Both the position numbers and the translations under genes were made by a program. A stretch of DNA of 64,000 bases, taken from Macrococcoides epidermidis. GTDB lineage: Bacteria; Bacillota; Bacilli; Staphylococcales; Staphylococcaceae. The stretch lies in NCBI RefSeq assembly GCF_042659445.1, contig NZ_JBHSSR010000001.1, one strand, 5' to 3'. The notes below the pieces were generated by a model. That model did no database searches and was not told the origin of the DNA. It saw only the letters and a program-made list of their open reading frames with translations. Below, one piece after another: positions 28,586 to 37,540 of this stretch. Positions within the stretch are counted from its first letter, which is position 1. Each line of letters begins with the position of its first letter.

Positions 28586-28800
28586 CTGAAAAAATAAAAA
28601 ACACTTAAGCTGATTGCTTCAGGACGAACGAATCCGCGGTACCACCTGAATTAACTCAACTTAAGAGTTCTCTTTAATATATTTAATTGAATATAGACTG
28701 ATCTTATCTATTTATCAATGATTAGGCTCCCACTCACCCTAATTCGCTGTGCATGTCATCAATAGATACGGTTCTATATGATTATTTTGATTATTCTTTA
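28586..28800 (-). promoter_or_regulatory. T-box leader of ileS
   Basis: The minus strand has the T-box sequence CAGGTGGTACCGCG within 28634-28647, which pairs with the uncharged tRNA acceptor end. TTCAGG (28650-28645) and CCTGAA (28623-28618) can form the antiterminator stem, while CTGAAGC/GCTTAAG (28622-28604) and the following T-run form a competing terminator. Upstream sequence contains an AGGGTGAGTGGGAGCCT apical segment typical of stem I. An Ile AUC specifier near AAGATCAG is plausible but not certain. The ileS-divIVA gap of 287 bases is mostly this leader. Confidence 0.9.
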
Positions 28801-28860
28801 TACTATCACGTTTTTATTCATTTGATAAGTGAAAATAAATAATAAATAAAATTTCTTAAA

Positions 28861-29355
28861 TTATTCTTCTTCTAATGGTTTCATTTCTAAATCATAATTT
28901 AATAAATGATCCCAGTCTTCACTCTTCAGAAGATCTAATTGCGCCTCCACCAACATTTTAAAACGCGCTCTAAAAATTTTTGATTGACGTTTCATATCTT
29001 CAGTCTGAAAAGCAATTTCTCTCGCTTGCTGCATCGCATCTTTCTTTATGAGTTCTGCGTGATTCTTTGCATCCTGGATAATTACATCAGCCTGCATACC
29101 AGCACTTGCTTTAATTTCGTCACCTGCTTTTTGAGCAACGATTAAAGCTTCTGAGATGGTATTTTCAACGTTTTTAAATCGCGTGATATTCTCATCTTTA
29201 TCAGCAATTAATTGCTCTAACATCTTTTTTTCTCGACGCATTCTTTCAAGTTCATCACTTAAAGATTTCAAATAATCTCTTACTTCATTTTCATTTAACC
29301 CTTTATGCACTATATTAAATGATTTATTTTGAATTTCTTCCGGACTAAATTTCAT
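28861..29355 (-). CDS. divIVA: Cell division protein DivIVA
   Basis: DivIVA is a coiled-coil scaffold that recognises curved membrane at poles and septa. The 164-residue protein starts with the membrane-binding domain (MKFSPEEIQNKSFNIVHKGLNENEV-type opening, residues 1-60) followed by a long coiled coil with heptad spacing. It is shorter than the about 205-residue S. aureus protein, mainly at the C-terminus. It ends the leftward division gene run and lies 15 bases after ylmH. Confidence 0.93.
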   Translation of the reverse strand: MKFSPEEIQNKSFNIVHKGLNENEVRDYLKSLSDELERMRREKKMLEQLIADKDENITRFKNVENTISEALIVAQKAGDEIKASAGMQADVIIQDAKNHAELIKKDAMQQAREIAFQTEDMKRQSKIFRARFKMLVEAQLDLLKSEDWDHLLNYDLEMKPLEEE

Positions 29356-29370
29356 AATGTCACCTCATAT

Positions 29371-30141
29371 TTATTTAAACATCGTACCATAAGTTATGCG
29401 AATCTTATCCTTCTTCGTACGATCTCCGATTGTTTCTATTCTACCACGACCATATCCTTTTATTGAAATCAAATCATTCGTTTCAACATTGAAACTTGTC
29501 TTGTCAATAACAACATGATTCACTTTTACGTGCTCAGCTTCAATATGTTTTTGTGCGATACTACGTGATTTATTAATCATTAAAGCCACAATATTATCAA
29601 GACGTAAACTAGAAACTGTTGACTGATTTGAAGTGAATGGTTCGGAAGTATCTACCATTGCTTCTCTGTCAATTTCAAATAACTTAATACGAGAACCTTT
29701 TAATTTCGTTAAATTCTGAAATACAAAGTCTTTTAAATGTGAAGCAATTACAAACTGAATCTTGTCCCCAACGAGTATATCACCTAATAAATCACGTTTG
29801 AAGCCGATAGACATAAGTGCACCTAACACATTACGATGTGTTAATGTTACAAATTTATCAGCATATTTAATTTCGATGATTGATAATTCAAAATCCTCAG
29901 GACTCACTTCATGATAACCAGGATAAATTAATGCGCGCATACGCTCACGCTCACCACGCCCGCCATTAAAAGATACATTCAGTTCCGTTCGATTAACAAG
30001 CGTCGTTAAAATAAACTGCTGACGTGGATCTAAAAAATGCGTTAGAACAGGTGAATACTGAGATTCTGCCCGTTCTACTAAATTTTCTAAATACTTTACA
30101 ATCTCTATTTCTTCATTTCGAAAATGCTGATATAAATTCAT
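29371..30141 (-). CDS. ylmH: S4-domain RNA-binding protein YlmH
   Basis: YlmH is a cytoplasmic RNA-binding protein conserved next to divIVA in Firmicutes and implicated in rescue of stalled ribosomes and in division. The 256-residue protein has a C-terminal S4 domain (SLRLDNIVALMINKSRS to VNHVVIDKTSFNVE) and an N-terminal YlmH domain with LDPRQQFIL and GFKRDLLGDI. The ATG has AGAGGATATT upstream. A terminator separates it from yggT. Confidence 0.92.
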   Translation of the reverse strand: MNLYQHFRNEEIEIVKYLENLVERAESQYSPVLTHFLDPRQQFILTTLVNRTELNVSFNGGRGERERMRALIYPGYHEVSPEDFELSIIEIKYADKFVTLTHRNVLGALMSIGFKRDLLGDILVGDKIQFVIASHLKDFVFQNLTKLKGSRIKLFEIDREAMVDTSEPFTSNQSTVSSLRLDNIVALMINKSRSIAQKHIEAEHVKVNHVVIDKTSFNVETNDLISIKGYGRGRIETIGDRTKKDKIRITYGTMFK

Positions 30142-30167
30142 AATATCCTCTTTTACTTTGACATGAA

Positions 30168-30193
30168 AAAAATCTCATAGCAATGAGATTTTT
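30168..30193. terminator. yggT terminator
   Basis: AAAAATCTCAT (30168-30178) pairs with ATGAGATTTTT (30183-30193) around a four-base loop. The T-run works on both strands. It would reduce read-through from sepF-yggT into ylmH-divIVA. Confidence 0.75.
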
Positions 30194-30197
30194 AAGA

Positions 30198-30491
30198 TTA
30201 TGCGAAATACGGTATGATAGCGTTAAAAATTGCAGCTAAACCAACTTGTAAAAACTTTAGGAAAATAAGCGCTGCAATGCTTGAAATATCAAACATACCA
30301 ATCGGTGGTATCATACGTCTGAATGGTTCTAAAAATGGTTCATAAATTTTACCCATCCATTCACCAATTACAGATTCTCTTAATCCTGGAACCCAAGACA
30401 TAAAGAAATATATTATCATCCCGATTGTATAAATATCAATTGCTTTAAGAATAAAGTTCATAATCAAAATTACTATTTCTAAAGTACTCAT
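30198..30491 (-). CDS. yggT: YggT family membrane protein
   Basis: This 97-residue protein has two hydrophobic segments and the family centre FMSWVPGLRESVIGEWMGKIYEPFLEPFRRMIPPIG. YggT proteins are conserved beside sepF; a role in osmotic stress or division has been proposed but is not settled. The start shares a base with the sepF stop (TAATG), suggesting coupled translation. Confidence 0.9.
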   Translation of the reverse strand: MSTLEIVILIMNFILKAIDIYTIGMIIYFFMSWVPGLRESVIGEWMGKIYEPFLEPFRRMIPPIGMFDISSIAALIFLKFLQVGLAAIFNAIIPYFA

Positions 30492-31045
30492 TAAAACTCC
30501 TCGTGTTCATTATAATCTTCTGGTGCTTCTAACATTTCAGTGATTGATCCAGCTACTTCAACATTATCAGGTGTGCATAAAAAGATGTCTGCACCAATAC
30601 GTTGAATGTCCCCACCAATCGCATAGACAGTTCCACTTAAAAAATCAATGATACGTTTTGCAGAAATTTTATCGATACGTTGCAAGTTAACAAGTGTCGC
30701 ACGACGATTTTTAAGTTCATCTGCAATATCTTGTGTATCACTAAAAACGCGTGGTTCAAATAAACACACTTTAGAGATACTTGATGACGGTTGCTCATGC
30801 ATATTCACAACATTGTTTTGACTCACTTTGCGCTCATTCACTTTCACTTTAGATTTTACAGGTTCAGGTTTCGTGCGATACACCGTTTCTTGCTTGACAA
30901 TCTTTTTATCTGCTTTGTCATTACTTGCCTGAATTTTTTCTCTTTCAACTGATTCTACAGCTTTTTTCGGTGTGTTGTCTTCATATACGACTTCTTCTTC
31001 ATCTTCATAAACGAAGAATCCTTTAAATACATCTTTAATAGCCAT
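30491..31045 (-). CDS. sepF: Cell division protein SepF
   Basis: SepF anchors FtsZ to the membrane and shapes the septum. The 184-residue protein opens with a probable amphipathic membrane-targeting helix (MAIKDVFKGFFVYEDE), a variable charged linker, and the DUF552 domain from about residue 88 (EPRVFSDTQDIADELKNRRATLVNLQ to YAIGGDIQRIGADIFLCTP). It has a strong TAGGAGGGAATTT ribosome-binding site and follows the yggS-family gene by 10 bases. Confidence 0.95.
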   Translation of the reverse strand: MAIKDVFKGFFVYEDEEEVVYEDNTPKKAVESVEREKIQASNDKADKKIVKQETVYRTKPEPVKSKVKVNERKVSQNNVVNMHEQPSSSISKVCLFEPRVFSDTQDIADELKNRRATLVNLQRIDKISAKRIIDFLSGTVYAIGGDIQRIGADIFLCTPDNVEVAGSITEMLEAPEDYNEHEEF

Positions 31046-31055
31046 AAATTCCCTC

Positions 31056-31718
31056 CTAACCGACGAGTTTCGTTCCTATACGAATAAACGTCGCACCTTC
31101 TTCTATCGCGATTTTGTAATCATTACTCATTCCCATTGAAGTTTCAGTACATGGTGCATGTGGTAATGCCAATTCTTGAATTTTAAGTTGTAATTGCTTT
31201 AAATGTTTAAAGTAAGCTCTAATTTCTGTTTCATTGGCCTCAAGTGGTGCCATTGTCATTAAACCTACTACTTCAATGTTATCATATTCAGCTAAACTTT
31301 GGGTAAATGATTGTAATTCTTCCGGTTTAATACCATGCTTGCTATCTTCTCCACTTACATTCACCTGAATAAAACATTTCACTTTTTTATCTGCGCGTTT
31401 TTGAATTTCTTTAGCCAAGCTCATTCTATCTAATGAATGTATATAATCTACCTGATTGATGACTTCTTTAACTTTTCTCGTCTGTAAAGACCCTATGAAA
31501 TGCATCGTCACGTTGTCGATATTATCTTTTTTTTCAATAAATCCTTCGATTCGATTTTCACCTAAATCTTTAATTCCAGCAGATATAGCTTCTTTCGCAC
31601 GTTCTGTTGAAACATACTTTGTTACTGCAATAATTGTCGGCGTTTGATGATAAGGTGAATTTGCCTTACTCTCTTCAATATCTTTTAAGATAACTTCTAG
31701 ATTATCCTTAACTTCCAT
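31056..31718 (-). CDS. ylmE: PLP homeostasis protein, YggS/YlmE family
   Basis: Members bind pyridoxal phosphate in a single barrel domain and help balance cellular PLP and amino acid pools; no direct catalytic reaction is known. The start at 31718 has GAGGG upstream and gives 220 residues; the longer frame adds six codons overlapping pgeF. The PLP lysine is in IIAVTKYVS, with LGENRIEG, HFIGSLQTRK and CTETSMGMSNDY downstream. It lies one base after pgeF. Confidence 0.93.
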   Translation of the reverse strand: MEVKDNLEVILKDIEESKANSPYHQTPTIIAVTKYVSTERAKEAISAGIKDLGENRIEGFIEKKDNIDNVTMHFIGSLQTRKVKEVINQVDYIHSLDRMSLAKEIQKRADKKVKCFIQVNVSGEDSKHGIKPEELQSFTQSLAEYDNIEVVGLMTMAPLEANETEIRAYFKHLKQLQLKIQELALPHAPCTETSMGMSNDYKIAIEEGATFIRIGTKLVG

Positions 31719-31719
31719 A

Positions 31720-32508
31720 TTAATCCCTCGTTCCAATATATGCTAACATTCTACCTGTTTTACCTTTTTCTAAACGATATGAGAAAAATGCTTCATTCTC
31801 AGTTGATGTACATCGTGTTGTGATTGTTATGTTTTCTTGTTTAATTCCTGCATTCATCGCAATACGTGCATTAATTTCCTGTAGGTTAATATCAAACATA
31901 TTATTCTCATTGATTTGGAAACAATCTTCTAGTTCTAAATTTAGTTCAGTAAATTGTCGTTTAATATCATCATTCACTTCATAACAGGGTGCAGTGACTG
32001 ACGGACCAATGATACATTTTAGATCATCTATATTACCAGTATATGCTTTTATAAGTCGGTCAACGATTAAACCGACTGTACCTCGCCAACCTGCATGTCC
32101 CAATGCTATAAAGTCATCTTTAACACTATACAGGTAAACTGGTACACAATCTGCAAAACACATTGTTAGTAGTATACCTTTTTCATTCGTATATAAACCA
32201 TCTACGTCTAACCATTTAGGTGTAAGCTCTAAAACATTTGTCCCTTTGTCTTCTAAAAATACTTCCTGAATATTATTGCCATGCTTTTGAATCGGAAAGA
32301 CCCAGTCACTCGTCTTAAATCCAATTTCATTCGCTACTAATGCCTGATTATGATGGACATTAAACGGCGCATCATCGATATATAACGCCATGTTTAAACT
32401 ACCCTCAGGATACTCACTAATCCCACCATGTCGACTCGTAATACCAATCACTTTATTGTAATCATTTGATACGTTATATGTATGCTTCATTCTTTGAAAT
32501 GGTTCCAT
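31720..32508 (-). CDS. pgeF: Multicopper-oxidase-fold (laccase domain) protein PgeF/YlmD
   Basis: PgeF-family proteins have purine nucleoside phosphorylase or peptidoglycan-editing functions and a zinc site. I use the ATG ending at 32508, with GGAGG six bases upstream (262 residues). Visible family segments are MCFADCVPVYL, GHAGWRGTVGLIVD and the C-terminal CTSTENEAFFSYRLEKGKTGR. It lies just downstream of the ftsZ terminator and is adjacent to ylmE and sepF, the usual Firmicute order. Confidence 0.9.
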   Translation of the reverse strand: MEPFQRMKHTYNVSNDYNKVIGITSRHGGISEYPEGSLNMALYIDDAPFNVHHNQALVANEIGFKTSDWVFPIQKHGNNIQEVFLEDKGTNVLELTPKWLDVDGLYTNEKGILLTMCFADCVPVYLYSVKDDFIALGHAGWRGTVGLIVDRLIKAYTGNIDDLKCIIGPSVTAPCYEVNDDIKRQFTELNLELEDCFQINENNMFDINLQEINARIAMNAGIKQENITITTRCTSTENEAFFSYRLEKGKTGRMLAYIGTRD

Positions 32509-32536
32509 TAAGTGCCTCCAAAATGGCATATTATAT

Positions 32537-32582
32537 AAAAACCGAACAAACAGAAATCAAAGAGCGACTTATGTTTGTTCGG
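32537..32582 (-). terminator. ftsZ terminator, second copy of the repeat core
   Basis: On the minus strand CCGAACAAA (32582-32574) pairs with TTTGTTCGG (32550-32542), followed by TTTTT. The loop contains TCGCTCTTTGATTT, identical over 14 bases to positions 11723-11736. It lies 30 bases after the ftsZ stop and is an intrinsic terminator; the outer arms seen at 11666 are absent. Confidence 0.85.
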
Positions 32583-32611
32583 ATGTATTGTCAATCAATT
32601 ATTTATGTGAA

Positions 32612-33739
32612 TTATCTTCTACGACGACGTGTACCACGGTCTTTTAAGAAACCTGGAACATCTAAATCATCTCTATTTGATTCTCTTTCAGGTTGTGCTT
32701 GTTGTGGTTGAGAAACTGATTCTGAGCGTGTCTCACGTTGTGGTTGAGGCGTTCCAAAACCAGTTGGAGCTACACTACGTGTCGGTTTGTCATTGAAACC
32801 AGTTGCAATAACTGTTACAACGATTTCATCTTGTAATTCTGGATTAATCACTGTACCAAAGATCATATTAACATCTTCGTCAGCTGCGTCCTGAACGATA
32901 TCAGCTGCTTCTTGTGCTTCGAATAACGTTAATGATTCGCCACCAGTAATATTCATTAATACCCCTTGAGCACCTACGATAGATGTTTCAAGTAATGGAG
33001 AAGAAATCGCTTTTTTCGCTGCTTCGATCGCGCGGTTCTCACCACTAGATACACCGATACCCATTAAAGCAGAACCTTGGTTACTCATAATTGTCTTAAC
33101 GTCTGCGAAGTCTAAGTTTACTTCACCAGATACTGCGATTAAATCAGAAATACCTTGTACACCTTGACGTAATACATTATCTGCTTCTTTGAATGCTTCC
33201 ATCATTGGCGTTGATTTGTCAACGATGTCTAATAAGCGATCATTTGGAATAACGATTAATGTATCTACTGCAGCTTTCATTGCTTCAACACCCGCAGCAG
33301 CTTGTGTTTGACGTTTACGGCCTTCAAAAGAGAATGGACGCGTAACGACACCAACTGTTAAAGCACCCATCTCTTTAGCAATTTTAGCTACAACTGGTGC
33401 AGCACCTGTACCAGTTCCGCCACCCATACCGGCAGTTACAAATACCATATCTGCGCCCTGGATTGCATCTTCAATTTGTTCACGTGATTCTTCAGCTGCT
33501 TTCTTACCGATCTCAGGATTTGCTCCAGCCCCTAAACCACGTGTTAATTTTTCACCGATTTGGATTTTAGAAGTTGCTTTAGATAAGTTTAAAGCTTGGC
33601 CATCAGTATTGATTGCAATAAATTCTACATTGTTCATACCGTGATCGATCATTCGGTTTACAGCGTTATTACCGCCGCCCCCTACACCGATTACTTTTAA
33701 TGTTGCTAAGTGATTAAAGCCCTGTTCAAATTCTAACAT
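32612..33739 (-). CDS. ftsZ: Cell division GTPase FtsZ
   Basis: FtsZ is the tubulin-like GTPase that forms the division ring. The 375-residue protein has IGVGGGGNNAVNRM near 17-30, the GTP signature GGGTGTG at 106-112, and the T7-loop segment GEVNLDFADVKTIM. The C-terminal tail after about 315 is a Gln/Glu/Ser-rich linker followed by the conserved interaction peptide DDLDVPGFLKDRGTRRRRR, which binds FtsA and SepF. It follows ftsA by 33 bases. Confidence 0.99.
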   Translation of the reverse strand: MLEFEQGFNHLATLKVIGVGGGGNNAVNRMIDHGMNNVEFIAINTDGQALNLSKATSKIQIGEKLTRGLGAGANPEIGKKAAEESREQIEDAIQGADMVFVTAGMGGGTGTGAAPVVAKIAKEMGALTVGVVTRPFSFEGRKRQTQAAAGVEAMKAAVDTLIVIPNDRLLDIVDKSTPMMEAFKEADNVLRQGVQGISDLIAVSGEVNLDFADVKTIMSNQGSALMGIGVSSGENRAIEAAKKAISSPLLETSIVGAQGVLMNITGGESLTLFEAQEAADIVQDAADEDVNMIFGTVINPELQDEIVVTVIATGFNDKPTRSVAPTGFGTPQPQRETRSESVSQPQQAQPERESNRDDLDVPGFLKDRGTRRRRR

Positions 33740-33772
33740 TCAATTTTCCTCCTATATAATTGTGGCCAATTA

Positions 33773-35161
33773 TTATTCAAATAATGATTTCATAATTTTT
33801 TTCATTACACTTGGTTTTTCATTTTCATCTTTTGGTTGTTCAAAAGTACCATCTTCACGTTCAACGCGTGCGCTGATCGTTTTAGATGTATAAGTTTCTG
33901 TTTCAACACCTTTGTTCGCTTTACGTTTAAAGAATCCGTCAAATCCTTTTGATTTTGGTTTCTCTTCCACGTACTCTTCAACATACTCCTCTTCAGAAGT
34001 AGTTTCATGATTATTAATTGTAACATAATCTAATAGTTCATCAAAGCTAATACCACTATTGATTGTAGAAATACTTGAAGAAAATTCTGGCTTTCTAATT
34101 CCCATTTGTTGTGGGACATGAATTCTCACTTTTTCACTCACCATATCAGACAATAATTCTTTAATGCCTAACATGTTAGCAGTACCACCAGTTAATACAA
34201 AGCCACCATTAATTTTATTCAAGCCCATTTCCTGTAGTAAATCAAAAACTTCAAGAAATATTTCTTCGACACGTGCTTCAACGATATCGCTTAAATCTTT
34301 TTGGTTAAAGCTCATCGGTTCATTAGTGTCTACTTGATTTACAGTGAATACATCTTGTTCAGAAGCTAAATCATAAAACGCATGTCCATACTGTTCTTTA
34401 ACTTTCTCAGCCTGATCAAAAGTTGTATTTAACGCTTGTGCAATATCATTTGTAATCTGACTTCCTGCCATTGGAATATTATCAGCGTCAAACAAGTTGC
34501 CACGTTCATAATATGCCACCTGAGTTAACTGGTCACCAATATCAATGACTACTGCACCAAGTTCGACTTCAGTTGGCGTCAAGATATGTTTATAATTATA
34601 TGCATCAGAATAAACATCTAATACATGTACACCACAACTTTCAACACATTTCAATGTATTAATTAAAACTGAACGATTTGTTGTGATTACACCAGCATCA
34701 ACCGATAAACTTTGCGTTGCAATCATTTCTTTCGGATCACTTACTTCATGTAAGTCATCAACTTTAAACATTTTCGGGAATACACCGATAATTTCAATTT
34801 CATTAGAAGTGTTTTTTGCACGAATGCCATCTAATACTTCTTCAATATGCTCTCCAGTAATTTCAGTTGATTCACCATTAAATGTAATTTCATGTTCAAT
34901 ATCATGAATTTCAGAATGAATAATTGGCATTTTTAAAAATACATCTTCAAACTCGATGCCTGATGCAATTTGTGCTTTTTTAATCGTATCTTTAATCGCA
35001 TGACTTGCAACATCAAAATCATCAATCATACCTTTTTTTATACCATCAGTAAAAGTTTGACCTGTACCTATCACATTAATGCCATTATGAAACTTTTCGC
35101 CTACAACTACCTTAACGCTCGATGATCCAATATCTATAGAAACATAGTAATGTTCTTCCAT
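33773..35161 (-). CDS. ftsA: Cell division protein FtsA
   Basis: FtsA is an actin-like ATPase that tethers FtsZ to the membrane. The 462-residue protein opens with the phosphate-1 motif YVSIDIGSSSVKVVVGE, has VIDIGDQLTQVAYY and the adenosine motif GGFVLTGGTANMLGI. The C-terminus ends with an amphipathic-helix candidate (KPSVMKKIMKSLFE) for membrane binding. The ATG has AGGAGGTGCC upstream. A candidate promoter lies about 50-80 bases before it. Confidence 0.97.
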   Translation of the reverse strand: MEEHYYVSIDIGSSSVKVVVGEKFHNGINVIGTGQTFTDGIKKGMIDDFDVASHAIKDTIKKAQIASGIEFEDVFLKMPIIHSEIHDIEHEITFNGESTEITGEHIEEVLDGIRAKNTSNEIEIIGVFPKMFKVDDLHEVSDPKEMIATQSLSVDAGVITTNRSVLINTLKCVESCGVHVLDVYSDAYNYKHILTPTEVELGAVVIDIGDQLTQVAYYERGNLFDADNIPMAGSQITNDIAQALNTTFDQAEKVKEQYGHAFYDLASEQDVFTVNQVDTNEPMSFNQKDLSDIVEARVEEIFLEVFDLLQEMGLNKINGGFVLTGGTANMLGIKELLSDMVSEKVRIHVPQQMGIRKPEFSSSISTINSGISFDELLDYVTINNHETTSEEEYVEEYVEEKPKSKGFDGFFKRKANKGVETETYTSKTISARVEREDGTFEQPKDENEKPSVMKKIMKSLFE

Positions 35162-35211
35162 CGATAGGCACCTCCTATTTATGTTTGTTTAACATACACT
35201 ATCAATATTAC

Positions 35212-35240
35212 ATTATAGACTTTATTCAGAAAACTATAAA
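35212..35240 (-). promoter_or_regulatory. Candidate ftsA-ftsZ promoter
   Basis: TTTATA (minus strand, 35240-35235), 17 bases, TATAAT (35217-35212) in the 138-base divIB-ftsA gap. The -10 is perfect and the -35 matches three of six. It would give ftsAZ extra transcription independent of the upstream wall genes. Confidence 0.45.
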
Positions 35241-35299
35241 CGCTTTTTTTCAGAATAAAATAATTTTTTTATAAAGTTTAATACAATATATTTTTCATA

Positions 35300-36196
35300 T
35301 TAATTTGATGTGTTACTTTGTTTTACGTCATTTAACTGCTTTTGTAAATCTTGTACTGCTTTTTCAACTTTTGCTTTCTCTTTTGCTTCACTTGCTTTCA
35401 TTTCTGATTCCATTTCTAGTCGTCGTGTTTCAGCTTTCTTTGATTCATATGGAATAAATACAGCGCCGACTTCTAAATCAATTATGCCTGGTTTTATCAT
35501 TTTACCAGATTCATCGCGTTCAATGTTTTTAGCCATACTTGGATAGTAATCAAGTTTATCAGACATAGTCCTTAAATCTCCAATAACTTCAATACCATCT
35601 TTCATAAACATTTGAATACGAGCTGAAGACTGTTCATTTGGAACAAAGTTAATTTCTGAAATTTGATTAACAATCGCCGGTTTTGTATGATTTAATACTT
35701 TAACGAGTTGGTTTAATTCTTTTTTTCCAAAATTATTGATTAATGGTGCGTCACTCGGTCTATTAAAATTCATTTGATGTATTATCTGACCATTTTCTAA
35801 GACAGGGTGAAATTCGCTTCCGTCTGGTATCACTCCGATTACATTGTATTCATCAACAAAGATTGATACATTATTCGGAAAATGTCTTTTTACAGTCGCT
35901 GATTTTACACCATCTAAATATTCAATATTACTTGATATTTCGCCTGTATCTAAACTGTATATTCGGTCACGATTTGAAATTTGAGCTTTCTTTAAAATAG
36001 TTTCATTGCTATTTAGTACCGTATTATTGACAGACACTTTGTTCACGTAACTAATATTTGTAAACATGTACAGTAAAATTAATGTAACTACTGCTACGAT
36101 TGATAAAAATATTGTAAGCTGTATACGTTGTCTTCGTTTGCGACGTTTCTTCTTTTCCTCTACATAGTGAGGTGTTTCTATAATCTGATCTTCCAT
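35300..36196 (-). CDS. divIB: Cell division protein DivIB/FtsQ
   Basis: DivIB is a bitopic divisome protein that works with FtsL and DivIC. The 298-residue protein has a short Lys/Arg-rich cytoplasmic tail (EEKKKRRKRRQR), one membrane segment at about 27-47, a POTRA domain beginning SYVNKVSVNNTVL, and a beta domain. The C-terminal 40 residues are highly charged and coiled-coil-like. It starts three bases after murD. Confidence 0.93.
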   Translation of the reverse strand: MEDQIIETPHYVEEKKKRRKRRQRIQLTIFLSIVAVVTLILLYMFTNISYVNKVSVNNTVLNSNETILKKAQISNRDRIYSLDTGEISSNIEYLDGVKSATVKRHFPNNVSIFVDEYNVIGVIPDGSEFHPVLENGQIIHQMNFNRPSDAPLINNFGKKELNQLVKVLNHTKPAIVNQISEINFVPNEQSSARIQMFMKDGIEVIGDLRTMSDKLDYYPSMAKNIERDESGKMIKPGIIDLEVGAVFIPYESKKAETRRLEMESEMKASEAKEKAKVEKAVQDLQKQLNDVKQSNTSN

Positions 36197-36199
36197 AGC

Positions 36200-37540
36200 C
36201 TATTGCAGCAACTTCACTTGTTGAATGAAGTCTTCTCCTCTAACTTCATAGGTCGGATATTGGTCCCAGCTGGCACAAGCTGGGCTTAACAGTACCGTAT
36301 CGCCTGCCACAGTTTTACCTTTGGTTTGCACTACTGCATCTTTTACATCATCGCAAACTGAATATGGTATATGATGTAATTCTGCAAATGCCTTTAATTT
36401 TTCAGTCGTCTGACCAAAAATATACATATGTTTTACATTACTGACATGTTCATCTAAATCTTCAAAACCATTCCCTCTATCTAAACCACCACATAGCCAG
36501 TGAATCGGAGCGTGAAATGCATCCAGTGCAAAAGTAGTTGCTAAAGTGTTTGTTGCTTTTGAATCATTAAAATATTTAACATTTTCATGTGTCATCACAA
36601 ATTGTAATCGATGTTTAATGCCTTCAAAAGACTTCAGCGTAGCAATAATACTTTCATTTGGAATGTCACTTAGTTTAGCAGCCGCAATACTTGATAAAAT
36701 ATTTTCAAGATTATGTTTACCAGGTAACACCACTTCATCTACCCCAATTATAAATTCATCCTGAAAATAAATTTTCCCATCGACAATATAACTTCCGTTG
36801 ACTTTTTCTTCTGTACTGAAATAAATAATCTGACTATCAATTTTAAAATTATTAAGTAGCTCTTTTTGCTTAAAGTTAAAAATTAAATAATCTTCTGCAG
36901 TCTGATTTTTTACGATATTTAATTTTGCACTGACATATTCATTTTGCGAGCCATGATAATCCAGATGCGCTGAATAAATATTAGTAATTAAAGCAATATG
37001 TGGTTTAAAATGTCTGATGCCCATCAATTGAAATGATGATAGTTCTGTTACTAATGTATCTTCAGACTTAGCATTTTGTGCAACTAAAGATGCAACAAAG
37101 CCGATATTTCCACATAAAAGTCCTGTTTGATTACTATGCTTGAACATATCACCAATCAATGACGTTACAGTCGTCTTTCCATTTGTTCCTGTTATACCGA
37201 TGATTTTGCCTTCATTAATCTCATATGCAAGTTCCACCTCAGTAATAATTTGAATATTACGGTCAAGTGCTTCTTGAATAAAAGGAATACGATAAGGTAT
37301 ACCTGGATTCTTTACGATAAGATCAATACCGTCTAATAACTCAATTGGATGATGTCCACTTACTACTTTAATTTCAAGCGCTTCTAATTCTTTCGCTTCA
37401 TTCGTTAAGCTAATATCCTTGCCATCATTCACAGTTACTTTCGCTCCAAGTAAATGTAATAACTTCGCAGTTTCATAACCACTTTTCCCGAGACCAAGTA
37501 CCAAAATATTTTTTCCCTGATAACTTGTAATATGCTTCAC
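36200..37540 (-). CDS. murD: UDP-N-acetylmuramoylalanine--D-glutamate ligase
   Basis: MurD adds D-glutamate to UDP-MurNAc-L-Ala in the cytoplasm. The 446-residue protein has ILVLGLGKSGYETAKLL at the N-terminus, the ATP loop GITGTNGKTTVTSLIGDM near 115-132, and the segment YHGSQNEYVSAKLNI. The C-terminal domain carries SPACASWDQYPTYEVRGEDF. The start is GTG with AGGAGTG upstream and it directly follows mraY. Confidence 0.97.
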   Translation of the reverse strand: MKHITSYQGKNILVLGLGKSGYETAKLLHLLGAKVTVNDGKDISLTNEAKELEALEIKVVSGHHPIELLDGIDLIVKNPGIPYRIPFIQEALDRNIQIITEVELAYEINEGKIIGITGTNGKTTVTSLIGDMFKHSNQTGLLCGNIGFVASLVAQNAKSEDTLVTELSSFQLMGIRHFKPHIALITNIYSAHLDYHGSQNEYVSAKLNIVKNQTAEDYLIFNFKQKELLNNFKIDSQIIYFSTEEKVNGSYIVDGKIYFQDEFIIGVDEVVLPGKHNLENILSSIAAAKLSDIPNESIIATLKSFEGIKHRLQFVMTHENVKYFNDSKATNTLATTFALDAFHAPIHWLCGGLDRGNGFEDLDEHVSNVKHMYIFGQTTEKLKAFAELHHIPYSVCDDVKDAVVQTKGKTVAGDTVLLSPACASWDQYPTYEVRGEDFIQQVKLLQ

